DNA of 64,000 nt from Alkalibaculum bacchi (GTDB taxonomy: Bacteria > Bacillota > Clostridia > Eubacteriales > Alkalibacteraceae). The DNA is taken from the NCBI RefSeq assembly GCF_937875145.1, contig NZ_CALNCS010000068.1:1-64000 (forward strand), given 5' to 3'. A model generated the notes under the pieces. That model saw nothing but the letters and a program-made list of their open reading frames with translations, ran no database searches and was not told the origin of the DNA. The position numbers and the translations under genes are program-made. Positions within the stretch are counted from its first letter, which is position 1. Every line of letters starts with the position of its first letter. This document shows, piece after piece, positions 8,574 to 17,414 of the stretch.

Positions 8574-10247
8574 ATGGCAAATGTAGTTATGATGCCACAA
8601 ATTGGTTTAAACGAAACAAGCAATCTAATTAGTACTTGGAATAAAAATGTAGGCGAAGTGGTTAAGGTAGGCGATGTATTGTTTACCATTGAAACAGATA
8701 AATCTTCTATGGAAGTAGAATCAGAATTTGAAGGAGTATTACTGAAGAGATTATATGAAGAGGGAGATGCTTGTGATGTATTAACTCCCGTCTGTATTAT
8801 CGGTCAAGAAGGAGAAGCTGTTGATGATTTATCTTCTGCCAAAGAGGAAGAAGAGGTAAAACCTGTAGTAGAAGCTACTAAAGAGACACCGCTATTACCT
8901 GAAGATTCTCAAGCGAAAGTTGTCATCATGCCACAAATCGGATTAAATGAAACCAGCAATCTCATCAGTACATGGAATAAAAATGTAGGAGATGCAGTGA
9001 AAGTTGGCGATGTATTATTTACCATTGAAACAGATAAATCTTCTATGGAAGTAGAGTCAGAATTTGAAGGTATAGTACTTAAAAAGTTCTACGAAGAAGG
9101 AGATGCTTGTGACGTATTAACTCCTGTATGTATTATAGGACCAGAAGGCGAAGATATCAGTGGATTTTCAGTAAATCAATCTGAAGTAGATGAAGTTCAA
9201 GATACTAAAATAGAAAGCGCTTTAAATAATATACAAACTATGCCAGCTCAAGGAACAATCAATCCAGATGGAATTCAAAAGGTTTCACCGAGAGCAAGAA
9301 ATCTTGCGGAATCAAAAGGAGCAGACCTTGGCTATGCTGTAGGAACAGGACCAGAAGGTAGAATCATTGAAAGAGACGTGTATACCCTTCTTCATAATGG
9401 ACCAGTTATGACAAAGGCTGCAAAACTTGGATTAGGACAGGTAGACCCATCCTCTATTCATGCTACTGGAATAGGTGGACGAATCTTATCTACAGATGGA
9501 GCAAAAACAAGTACAAATGAGACGATTGTTGCACAACCTCAAGCTACAGAAGAGGACAAAATTGTGAAACTTTCTAATATTCGAAAGATTATTGCAAAAA
9601 ATATGATGAATTCTCTTCAAACTACAGCTCAATTGACTTTAAATGCATCCTTTGATGCTACGAGCATAATGGAATATAGAAAACTTGTAAAATCTGGATC
9701 TGATGAATTTGGTTTAGGCAATATCACTTTAAATGACATGGTTATGTACGCAGTATCCAGAACTGTCGGTGATTTTGAAAATCTAAATGCTCATATGATT
9801 GGCCAAGATCAAATAAAAATATTCTCTAATGTCCACTTAGGTTTTGCCTGTGATACGGATAAGGGATTAATGGTACCAACTATATTCGATTCCAATAAGA
9901 TGAGCTTAAATGATATTTCTAAACATTCAAAAAAATTAGCAGAGCAATGTAAAAAAGGAAATATAGATCCTAAGAAATTACAAGGGGCTAGCTTTACGAT
10001 TTCTAATTTAGGAAGCTTTGGCATTGAAAACTTTACACCAGTAATCAATCCACCTCAAACGGGTATCTTAGGTGTAGGAACAATTGAGTATAAGGTGAAA
10101 AGAGAATCCGGTACATTTATTGAATACCCAGCAATGTTTATTTCATTGACATTTGATCATAGGGCCATAGATGGTGCGCCAGCTGCAAGATTCTTAAAGG
10201 CGTTAAAATTCAATTTAGAAAACTTTAATTTGTTATTAGCAAAATAG
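8574..10247 (+). CDS. 2-oxoacid/acetoin dehydrogenase complex E2, two lipoyl domains
   Basis: Dihydrolipoamide acyltransferase core of a 2-oxoacid dehydrogenase complex (557 aa). Two nearly identical lipoyl domains (about residues 1-80 and 114-192) carry the lipoylated lysines K43 and K155 in ETDKSSMEVES. A peripheral-subunit-binding domain follows (VSPRARNLAESKG...GPEGRIIERDV), and a second related segment (MTKAAKLGLG...GIGGRILSTDG) looks like a duplicate. The catalytic domain ends in the active-site motif HRAIDG (H529, D533). The ATG at 8574 is chosen for TAGGAGGG; an in-frame TTG at 8556 lacks a site. Whether the substrate is acetoin, pyruvate or a branched-chain oxoacid cannot be read from the sequence. 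Confidence 0.93.
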   Translation: MANVVMMPQIGLNETSNLISTWNKNVGEVVKVGDVLFTIETDKSSMEVESEFEGVLLKRLYEEGDACDVLTPVCIIGQEGEAVDDLSSAKEEEEVKPVVEATKETPLLPEDSQAKVVIMPQIGLNETSNLISTWNKNVGDAVKVGDVLFTIETDKSSMEVESEFEGIVLKKFYEEGDACDVLTPVCIIGPEGEDISGFSVNQSEVDEVQDTKIESALNNIQTMPAQGTINPDGIQKVSPRARNLAESKGADLGYAVGTGPEGRIIERDVYTLLHNGPVMTKAAKLGLGQVDPSSIHATGIGGRILSTDGAKTSTNETIVAQPQATEEDKIVKLSNIRKIIAKNMMNSLQTTAQLTLNASFDATSIMEYRKLVKSGSDEFGLGNITLNDMVMYAVSRTVGDFENLNAHMIGQDQIKIFSNVHLGFACDTDKGLMVPTIFDSNKMSLNDISKHSKKLAEQCKKGNIDPKKLQGASFTISNLGSFGIENFTPVINPPQTGILGVGTIEYKVKRESGTFIEYPAMFISLTFDHRAIDGAPAARFLKALKFNLENFNLLLAK

Positions 10248-10258
10248 GAGGTTGTAAA

Positions 10259-11620
10259 ATGCATTATGATGTAATTGTCCTAGGGGCAGGTCCTGGAGGC
10301 TATTTAGCTGCAGAGAGAGCTGGGCATGCTGGGCTTAAAACAATGGTAATTGAAAAGAAAAATATTGGCGGTGTGTGTTTAAATGAAGGTTGTGTACCTT
10401 CTAAGACGTTATTAAACTCTGCTAAAATATACGAATATACAAAAGATGGTCAAAAGTACGGAGTAACATGTGAAAATGTTTCATACGATCAAGAAAAAGT
10501 AGTCAAGAGAAAAGATAAAGTAGTAAAAGCTTTAGTGAACGGAGTACAAGCTACTTTGAAGAAGAACAAAGTAGAGATTGTTAGTGCAGAAGGAAGCATA
10601 ATAGGAAAAACTTCACAAGGATTTGTAATAAGAGCAAATAATGAAGAACACAGTTGTACCAATTTAATTATTGCTACGGGTTCAGAAGCTATTGTTCCAC
10701 CAATTCCTGGTGTTAAAGAATCATTTGAAAAAGGCATTGTAGTTACAAATAGAGAAATACTAAGTTTGAAATCAGTTCCTAAAAAGCTGACCGTAGTAGG
10801 TGGCGGTGTAATAGGGCTTGAAATGGCATCTTATTACGCTACTGTAGGTAGCAAAGTTACGGTTATAGAGATGTTAGACCGTATTGGAGGCTATACAGAT
10901 AAAGAAATAGGTACGATATTAAAAGGAAATCTTGAGAAAAAAGGTATTAATTTTCTATTAGGTACTAAGGTTACGAAAGTACAAGACAGCGTAGTTTACT
11001 ATGAAGTAGATGGAAAAGAGTCTAGTGTGGAAAGCGATAAGATACTTTTGAGCATTGGTAGGAGAGCAAATACAACAAATATTGGCTTAGAAAAATTATC
11101 TTTGGCTACGGAAAGAGGAGCTATTAAAGTAGATGAAATATGTCAAACTAATGTACCTGGCGTATATGCAGTAGGCGATGTCAATGGCAAATCTATGCTA
11201 GCTCATACAGCTTATCGTGAAGCAGAAGTTGCTGTTAATACTATACTAGGTAAAAAAGACATTATGAGGTATACAGCTATTCCTTCTGTAATTTATACCA
11301 ATCCAGAGGTTGCTTCTGTAGGAGAAACGGAAGAAACAGCTAAGAGAAAAGGCTTGGATTATGAAGTTAAAAAGATTTCCATGAATTATAGTGGGAGGTA
11401 TATGGCGGAAAATGAAGGTGGCAATGGAATTACGAAAATTCTTATAGATAAAAAATATAATAAGATCATCGGTATACAGATGATTGGAAGTTATGCATCC
11501 GAAATCATTTATGGTGGAGGAATGATGGTTGAAACAGAAATGCTCGTAAAAGATTTAAAAGAGATTGTATTCCCACATCCTACTGTGAGTGAAATTATCC
11601 GTGAAGCCATATTTCAATAA
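10259..11620 (+). CDS. lpdA: Dihydrolipoyl dehydrogenase (E3)
   Basis: Flavoprotein reoxidising the lipoyl groups of E2 with NAD+ (453 aa). FAD-binding GAGPGGY at the N-terminus, redox disulfide C40/C45 in GGVCLNEGCVPSKTLL, NAD-binding VVGGGVIGLEMA, the second FAD motif TNVPGVYAVGDVNG and the C-terminal HPTVSE (H440, E445) base pair are all intact. It lies 11 bases after E2 with AGGAGG before the ATG, so the two are co-translated. It lacks an extra N-terminal lipoyl domain. Confidence 0.95.
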   Translation: MHYDVIVLGAGPGGYLAAERAGHAGLKTMVIEKKNIGGVCLNEGCVPSKTLLNSAKIYEYTKDGQKYGVTCENVSYDQEKVVKRKDKVVKALVNGVQATLKKNKVEIVSAEGSIIGKTSQGFVIRANNEEHSCTNLIIATGSEAIVPPIPGVKESFEKGIVVTNREILSLKSVPKKLTVVGGGVIGLEMASYYATVGSKVTVIEMLDRIGGYTDKEIGTILKGNLEKKGINFLLGTKVTKVQDSVVYYEVDGKESSVESDKILLSIGRRANTTNIGLEKLSLATERGAIKVDEICQTNVPGVYAVGDVNGKSMLAHTAYREAEVAVNTILGKKDIMRYTAIPSVIYTNPEVASVGETEETAKRKGLDYEVKKISMNYSGRYMAENEGGNGITKILIDKKYNKIIGIQMIGSYASEIIYGGGMMVETEMLVKDLKEIVFPHPTVSEIIREAIFQ

Positions 11621-11726
11621 AATAAGAGGAATACGAAAAGACGACAGCGCAAATCTTTACGCGGATTCTATTGTCTCATAATAACGATAAATTATGCAAA
11701 AATGATAAAAATTGGAGGAAGAAAAC

Positions 11727-14195
11727 ATGCCAAAAAATATAAATATTGATCCTGTTGAACGAAGAAAACCAGGTGAACTTACCTTTAAACCGATACAATT
11801 AAACCAGTATCAAAAGAGAGTTAAAGATGTAAAAGATGAATATACAAAAGAAGAATTAATTCATATGTACAGAGATATGATTTTGATTCGAGAATTTGAA
11901 ACCATGCTACAAGACTTAAGGGCAACAGGCGAATACAGAGGAACAAAATACAGCTACACAGGTCCAGCTCATTTGTATTTAGGACAAGAAGCTACTGCTG
12001 TTGGTCAATCTTTTATCCTAGGTAAAGAGGACTTAGTGTTTGGAAACCATAGAAGTCATGGCGAATTAATTGCAAAAGGCATGTCTGCTCTAGAAAAATT
12101 AGAGGACAAAGATTTAATGGAAATCATGGAAAAATCACATGATGGAGCTCAATTAAGAGTAGTAGAAAAAGGATTTAAAGGTAGTGTAAAAGAATTGGCA
12201 ACCCGCTTTTATATCTACGGCATTGCTACAGAAATTTTGGGTAGAAAAAATGGATTTGCTCAAGGTCTTGGTAATTCTATGCATGCATTCTTTATTCCAT
12301 TTGGCGTATATCCAAACAATGCTATTGTAGGAGGATCTGCACCTGTGGCTCTTGGAGCAGCTCTTTATAGAAGAGTTAATAAACAAGATGGAATCATCAT
12401 TGCAAATGCAGGAGACGGTTCTTTAGGTTGCGGCCCTGTTTGGGAATCTATGAATATGGCAGCTATGGATCAATTGACACAATTATGGGATGAAGCTCAC
12501 AAAGGCGGACTTCCAATCTTATTTAATTTCAACAATAATGGCTACGGTATGGGTGGTCAAACTGTTGGTGAAACGATGGCATACAATGTCCTTGCAAGAG
12601 TAGGTGCAGGTATCAGCCCAACTCAATTACATGCAGAGAGAGTAGATGGATACAATCCATTAGCAGTAATTGATGCGATGAAGAGAAAAAAAGAAATCCT
12701 TGTTAAAGGAGAAGGTCCAGCCTTATTAGACGTAGTTACTTATCGAATCGCTGGACACTCTACTTCTGATGCTAATCCATATAGATCTAAAGAAGAGCTG
12801 GAAGCGTGGAAGAATGCGGATGCTATTTTAAGCTTTAGAAACGATATACTAGAAGCAGGAATGACAACAGAAAAAGAATTAGATGAAGTCAAAGAAGCAG
12901 CTGAAACAGTAATTGAAGAAGTATTCAAACTATCTATTGATGACAGTGTATCTCCAAGAATGGATTTAATGAACGAAGCAGATTCCATTGAAAAATATAT
13001 GTTTTCTAATGAAAAAATTCCATCAATGGATACAACTAGAGAACCAGATGTATTAGGACCAAAAGAAGAGAATACGAGAGTGAAAAGAATAGCTAAAAAA
13101 GAAAGAGCAGGCATCAAAGATGGAAAGACTGTTCCATCTGTAAAGGCATTCCAATTTAGAGATGCAGTATTTGAAGCCCTCATGGATAAATTCTACGAAG
13201 ACCCTACATTGATTAGTTTTGGAGAAGACCTTAGAGATTGGGGTGGAGCATATGGTGTATATAAGAACATGGAAGAATCCATTCCATATCATAGACTCTT
13301 TAACACACCGATTTCGGAATCTGCCATTGTAGGCGCTGCTGTAGGATATGCAATGTTAGGTGGAAGAAGTGTACCGGAGTTAATGTATTGTGATTTTATG
13401 GGTAGAGCAGGTGACGAGATCTTCAATCAATTGGCAAAATGGCAGTCTATGACGGCTGGACAATTAAAGATGCCAGTAGTTCTTCGTACATCTGTAGGAG
13501 CTAAATATGGTGCACAACACTCCCAAGATTGGACATCTCTTTGTGCGCATATACCAGGCCTTAAAGTGGTATTCCCAGCAACACCTTATGATGCAAAAGG
13601 GCTTATGAATGCAGCCTTAAAAGGTAGTGACCCTGTAGTATTCTTTGAAAGTCAAAGATTGTATGGTGTTGGTGAAATGTTCCATGAAGGTGGTGTTCCA
13701 GAAGAATATTATGAAATTCCACTAGGAGAACCAGATATTAAAAGAGTAGGAACAGATTTGACGATTTTAAGCATTGGGGCAACATTATACAAAGCCATAG
13801 AAGCAGCTGAAAGATTAGAAAAAGAATACGGTCTGTCTGTAGAAGTAATTGATGCTAGAAGCGTAGTTCCGTTTAATTTTGAACCTGTTATTGAATCTGT
13901 TAAGAAAACAGGACGAATTCTTCTTACAAGTGATGCATGCCAAAGAAATTCAATTTTAAATGATTTTGCACAAAATATTTCTGAATTGGCATTTGATTAT
14001 CTTGATGCACCACCAGTAGTAGTAGGCTCAAGAAACTGGATCACTCCAATAGATGAATTAGAAGAATTCTTCTTCCCACAAGCGGATACAATCATAGATG
14101 CAGTACACGAAAAGATTGTTCCACTTGCAGGACATAAAGTGAAATTTAATCATACAAAAGTAGAACAAATTAGAAGATATAAATTTGGGGTGTAA
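11727..14195 (+). CDS. 2-oxoacid/acetoin dehydrogenase E1, alpha and beta fused
   Basis: Thiamine-diphosphate decarboxylase/dehydrogenase of the complex (822 aa), E1-alpha and E1-beta in one chain. The alpha half (about 40-420) has the TPP motif GDG (229-231) to NNN (near 269) and RSHGE. The linker (about 420-475) is charged. The beta half (about 480-822) has RDAVFEALMDKF, FGEDLRDWGGAYGVYKN, FNTPISESAIVGAAVG and the transketolase C-terminal domain. ATG at 11727 with GGAGGA. It sits 106 bases after E3, last in the operon, so the order E2-E3-E1 is reversed relative to most pdh or aco operons. Substrate is uncertain among acetoin, pyruvate and branched-chain oxoacids. Confidence 0.88.
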   Translation: MPKNINIDPVERRKPGELTFKPIQLNQYQKRVKDVKDEYTKEELIHMYRDMILIREFETMLQDLRATGEYRGTKYSYTGPAHLYLGQEATAVGQSFILGKEDLVFGNHRSHGELIAKGMSALEKLEDKDLMEIMEKSHDGAQLRVVEKGFKGSVKELATRFYIYGIATEILGRKNGFAQGLGNSMHAFFIPFGVYPNNAIVGGSAPVALGAALYRRVNKQDGIIIANAGDGSLGCGPVWESMNMAAMDQLTQLWDEAHKGGLPILFNFNNNGYGMGGQTVGETMAYNVLARVGAGISPTQLHAERVDGYNPLAVIDAMKRKKEILVKGEGPALLDVVTYRIAGHSTSDANPYRSKEELEAWKNADAILSFRNDILEAGMTTEKELDEVKEAAETVIEEVFKLSIDDSVSPRMDLMNEADSIEKYMFSNEKIPSMDTTREPDVLGPKEENTRVKRIAKKERAGIKDGKTVPSVKAFQFRDAVFEALMDKFYEDPTLISFGEDLRDWGGAYGVYKNMEESIPYHRLFNTPISESAIVGAAVGYAMLGGRSVPELMYCDFMGRAGDEIFNQLAKWQSMTAGQLKMPVVLRTSVGAKYGAQHSQDWTSLCAHIPGLKVVFPATPYDAKGLMNAALKGSDPVVFFESQRLYGVGEMFHEGGVPEEYYEIPLGEPDIKRVGTDLTILSIGATLYKAIEAAERLEKEYGLSVEVIDARSVVPFNFEPVIESVKKTGRILLTSDACQRNSILNDFAQNISELAFDYLDAPPVVVGSRNWITPIDELEEFFFPQADTIIDAVHEKIVPLAGHKVKFNHTKVEQIRRYKFGV

Positions 14196-14319
14196 TACTC
14201 AGGTGTTCTGCTAGAAGGTTGCGGGCTTATAGCTCCTCCTAGTCGCTACAAAACTCGCTAATCTTGACTGGGGTAAGGTAATTAATAAAGCCTTAATTGT
14301 GCCCTACACTTTTAGACAT
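14196..14319. other. Intergenic spacer, no gene seen
   Basis: Spacer after the E1 gene with short GC-rich words and stop codons in all frames. Apart from the terminator that follows, no recognisable motif was found. Confidence 0.4.
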
Positions 14320-14360
14320 AATGGCTATGGATAAACTTGAAAAAGTTATCCATAGCCATT
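14320..14360 (+). terminator. Terminator of the dehydrogenase operon
   Basis: A 15-bp perfect stem, AATGGCTATGGATAA with TTATCCATAGCCATT, extendable by CTT/AAG towards the loop. The downstream T run is poor (TGTGCCTTT), so strength is uncertain. Confidence 0.6.
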
Positions 14361-14442
14361 TGTGCCTTTATAAGCTATTCGTTCAAGTATTATATAGTAC
14401 AACTCGAAACTTTTTTCTTTAAATAATTGAATCAAAATCTGT

Positions 14443-14507
14443 TTGACATACTATATATACTGTGTTAAAATATTTGTTTTGACATATTATCCTAATTGTA
14501 TTATAAT
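14443..14507 (+). promoter_or_regulatory. Two tandem sigma-A promoters before carD
   Basis: Promoter 1: TTGACA (14443-14448), 17 bases, TAAAAT (14466-14471). Promoter 2: TTGACA (14479-14484), 17 bases, TATAAT (14502-14507), a perfect consensus. The two are 36 bp apart, on the same strand. Confidence 0.75.
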
Positions 14508-14546
14508 ATATACAAGACCTTAATGGGTATTGAAGGAGGTAAGTGC

Positions 14547-15023
14547 ATGTTTTCGATTGGAGATAAAATTGTCTATCCAATGCATGGTGCTGGAATCATT
14601 AAAAATATTGAAGAAAAAGAAATATTAGGCGAAAAAGCTTTTTATTTTATATTAGAATTACCTATATGTCAAATGAAGTTAATGGTTCCTGTAAATAATT
14701 CAAAAAAACTGGGACTTCGCGATATTGTAAATGAAGAGATTGTAGAGGAGATACTTATTGTCTTAGGTAAAGGGCAGAATGAAGAAGAGACAAACTGGAG
14801 TAAACGGCACCGAAAAAATATGGAGAGGATCAAAACTGGAGATATTTTCGAAGTAGCTGAAGTTGTAAGAAATCTTGTCTTATTAGATGAAGAAAAAGGT
14901 CTCTCAACTGGCGAAAAGAAAATGCTTAATAACGCAAAACAAATACTTATGAGTGAACTTGCCTTAGTAAAGGATATCTCGAAAGAAGAAGCAGAACAGT
15001 TGATTACAGATCATATAAAATAG
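14547..15023 (+). CDS. CarD/CdnL-family transcriptional regulator
   Basis: RNA-polymerase-binding regulator (158 aa) that in relatives stabilises open complexes at rRNA and housekeeping promoters. The N-terminal Tudor-like RNAP-interaction domain is clear (FSIGDKIVYPMHGAGIIKNIEEKEILGE...FYFILELP). A helical C-terminal DNA-binding domain follows (WSKRHRKNMERIKTGDIFEVAEVVRNL...LSTGEKKMLNNAKQIL). The ATG at 14547 follows GAAGGAGGT. Promoter 2 overlaps codons upstream of it, which rules out the longer frame from 14496. In many Firmicutes this gene precedes yacL and ispD, as here. Confidence 0.92.
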   Translation: MFSIGDKIVYPMHGAGIIKNIEEKEILGEKAFYFILELPICQMKLMVPVNNSKKLGLRDIVNEEIVEEILIVLGKGQNEEETNWSKRHRKNMERIKTGDIFEVAEVVRNLVLLDEEKGLSTGEKKMLNNAKQILMSELALVKDISKEEAEQLITDHIK

Positions 15024-15039
15024 ATTTAAGATTCTTTTA

Positions 15040-15069
15040 ATAGTCTAAGAAAATTTTCTTAGACTATTA
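15040..15069 (+). terminator. Palindromic terminator/attenuator after carD
   Basis: A perfect 30-base palindrome (AATAGTCTAAGAAAA and its complement) followed by ATCTTGTCTTT. It lies between carD and the PIN/TRAM gene and may lower read-through. Confidence 0.55.
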
Positions 15070-15142
15070 TCTTGTCTTTAAGCAAATATTAATTTATATT
15101 TGTTATAATAGGAAATGTAAAATTTTAGAGGGAGGTGATGAG

Positions 15143-16252
15143 GTGGTAAAAAAAGTAAAAAAATGGATTATTACTTTATTGGGCTTTGTTTCAGGATATC
15201 AATTAACAAAATTCTTTGTTAATATTGAGCCTATTCAAAATTATGTTAAAAGCATTATAGAATTGCCCTATCTCTTAGCAATTAATATTATTGGTGGTAC
15301 TCTATTTGGCATTATCTTTTATTTGCTGTCTCCATTTTTTATTAATACAGGATTGAGATTATCCAGTGCTATTGAAGGTTATATATCAAAATTAACATTT
15401 AGTGAGATTTTGACGAATACTTCTGGACTTATTGTTGGGCTTATTATTGCTACGTTAATATCTATTCCAATCAGCGCTGTTGAATTTCTTCAACCCGTTA
15501 CACAAATTGTCATTATTCTAATTTATATTTTCTTTGGGTACTTGGGAATAACAATAGCCAATAAAAATGGGGATATTTTTAGCACATTCTTTAAAAAGGT
15601 TCCTAGAGAACAAAAGAGTGCAAAGGCAATAAAGAATTTAAAAAGGTATAAAATACTAGATACTAGCGTAATAATTGATGGAAGAATATTTGATATTTGT
15701 CAAACTGGATTTATTGAGGGAACGATTGTCATCCCCCAATTTGTACTGGCGGAATTACAATATATTGCGGATTCTTCTGATTCTCTAAAACGAAATAGAG
15801 GTAGAAGAGGACTAGACATTATTAATAAGATTCAAAAAGAGCTGCCGATAGAAGTTGTAAACATGGAAAAAGACTATCCTGATATTGCAGAGGTAGATGC
15901 AAAGCTACTAAAGCTTACAGAAGATTTAAATGGTAAAGTAGTTACAAATGATTATAATTTAAATAAAGTAGCTGCAATTAAAGGGATTGAAGTTCTGAAT
16001 ATCAATGAATTAGCCAATGCTGTAAAACCTGTAGTACTTCCTGGAGAAGAAATGATCGTCAATATGATTAAAGAAGGTAAGGAAAACGGGCAGGGTGTCG
16101 CTTATCTAGATGATGGAACGATGATTGTCGTAGAAAATGGTAAGAAGTATGTAGGTGAAACGATAGAGGTAACCGTCACAAGCGTTCTTCAAACTGCAGC
16201 AGGTAGAATGATTTTCGCAAAACCTAAAAAGGTAATATCAAAATCGGTTTAA
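15143..16252 (+). CDS. PIN/TRAM-domain membrane protein, YacL-like
   Basis: Predicted membrane-anchored nuclease-fold protein (369 aa) of unknown cellular role. About four hydrophobic segments occupy residues 1-145. A PIN domain follows with acidic residues in LDTSVIIDGRIFDI, the FVLAELQYIAD segment and TNDYNLNKVA. A C-terminal TRAM domain (VAYLDDGTMIVVENGKKYVG...VTSVLQTAAGRMIFA) is suited to RNA binding. GTG start at 15143 with GGGAGGTGAT seven bases upstream. Conserved next to radA/disA, carD and ispD in Firmicutes, which fits this context. Confidence 0.9.
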   Translation: MVKKVKKWIITLLGFVSGYQLTKFFVNIEPIQNYVKSIIELPYLLAINIIGGTLFGIIFYLLSPFFINTGLRLSSAIEGYISKLTFSEILTNTSGLIVGLIIATLISIPISAVEFLQPVTQIVIILIYIFFGYLGITIANKNGDIFSTFFKKVPREQKSAKAIKNLKRYKILDTSVIIDGRIFDICQTGFIEGTIVIPQFVLAELQYIADSSDSLKRNRGRRGLDIINKIQKELPIEVVNMEKDYPDIAEVDAKLLKLTEDLNGKVVTNDYNLNKVAAIKGIEVLNINELANAVKPVVLPGEEMIVNMIKEGKENGQGVAYLDDGTMIVVENGKKYVGETIEVTVTSVLQTAAGRMIFAKPKKVISKSV

Positions 16253-16254
16253 AA

Positions 16255-16288
16255 AAAGACAAAGCGTTTTAGGCGCTTTGTCTTTTTT
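16255..16288 (+). terminator. Terminator after the PIN/TRAM gene
   Basis: Perfect 12-bp stem AAAGACAAAGCG/CGCTTTGTCTTT with a 7-base loop and a T tail. Confidence 0.85.
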
Positions 16289-16290
16289 GA

Positions 16291-16642
16291 TAAGGTGGTA
16301 AGCAAAGGCATAACGCACCTAAAGGCGAGATAAAGACCAAGCTACTACTCAGTCATCTCATATCTACTACGAAAGCTATGCTTATTAGGATAGGAAGGAG
16401 TACTGAAAAAATTTGACAAGCAAATTTCTTCAGTCGCGCCATTCGCCAAATGAAAGCTTTGCTTTCATTTTGTATCTATGAGATTGCACAGTCAAATTAG
16501 CAAGCTATTTGCCTGTTCCATCTCATATCTACTACGAAAGCTATGCTTTCGCTTGGCTCATTAGTTCGCGGATATTGCAATTTATCGCCTAAAAATATAT
16601 AATATTACAAGTTAGATTAGAAAAAAATTAGGCGGTGTTATT
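16291..16642. repeat. Gene-free spacer with one-ended repeat copy 3 and a 30-bp direct repeat
   Basis: Starts with TAAGGTGGTAAGCAAAGGC, one end of the GGTGGTAAG repeat family; the opposite end was not found. A 30-base word (CATCTCATATCTACTACG...) occurs at 16354-16383 and again, identically, at 16519-16548. Small hairpins such as AAATGAAAGC/GCTTTCATTT lie between. No ORF is supported. Confidence 0.6.
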
Positions 16643-17344
16643 ATGCCCAAACCATTTGTAAGCGCAATTATCGTTGCGGCAGGTAATGGTTCAAGGATGA
16701 AAGCGGGGGTTAACAAACAGTATTTATACTTGAATGGTAAACCTGTATTGGCGCATACATTACTAGTGTTTGAAAAATGCCAGTTGGTAGATGAAGTAGT
16801 ATTGGTTATTGGGAAACAAGATGTTGAGATATGTATGGAAGAAGTTATAAAACCCTATAAGATAAAAAAGGTAAAGGTATTGGTAGAGGGTGGAACAACT
16901 AGACAAGAGTCTATGTACTTAGGCCTTAAAAGAGTAAAAAAGAACGCAGATATTGTAATTACACATGATGGGGCTAGACCTTTAGTCCATCCTAATATTT
17001 TAATGAAATGTATAGAAGGTACATTAGAGCATAAAGCGACGATTGTGGCGGTACCTTCAAAGGATACAATAAAAATTGTGGATGAAAATTTGACTGTAAA
17101 AGAAACGCCAGATCGTACTACTCTTTGGACTGTTCAAACACCTCAAACTTTTGAATACAATCTTCTCATGAAAGCTCATGAAAAGGCAATTGAGGATGAT
17201 TTTGTCGGAACAGATGATGCTATGCTGGTAGAGAGATTAAATCATACTATCAAAATCATTAAAGGGCATTACGACAATATAAAAATTACGACGCCAGAGG
17301 ATTTGATTATGGCGGAGTCGATTATTAAGATGATTCAACGGTGA
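16643..17344 (+). CDS. ispD: 2-C-methyl-D-erythritol 4-phosphate cytidylyltransferase
   Basis: Third step of the non-mevalonate isoprenoid pathway: MEP plus CTP gives CDP-methylerythritol. The 233-aa protein has the nucleotide-binding motif AAGNGSRMKAGVNKQYLYLNGKPV, the central THDGARPLV and TPQTFEYNLL motifs and the C-terminal TTPEDLIMAE. The ATG at 16643 has AGGCGGTG upstream. IspF, often adjacent, is not in the window. Confidence 0.95.
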   Translation: MPKPFVSAIIVAAGNGSRMKAGVNKQYLYLNGKPVLAHTLLVFEKCQLVDEVVLVIGKQDVEICMEEVIKPYKIKKVKVLVEGGTTRQESMYLGLKRVKKNADIVITHDGARPLVHPNILMKCIEGTLEHKATIVAVPSKDTIKIVDENLTVKETPDRTTLWTVQTPQTFEYNLLMKAHEKAIEDDFVGTDDAMLVERLNHTIKIIKGHYDNIKITTPEDLIMAESIIKMIQR

Positions 17345-17414
17345 GAAATAGGTAGTAAGGAAAATATGCTTAGAACTTGAAACATAGAACTTAAAACTTA
17401 AATGGGAGGATATT

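Noticed and set aside
12153..13292. Minus-strand frames inside the E1 gene
   Set aside because: Shadows of a well-supported coding sequence with intact domains.
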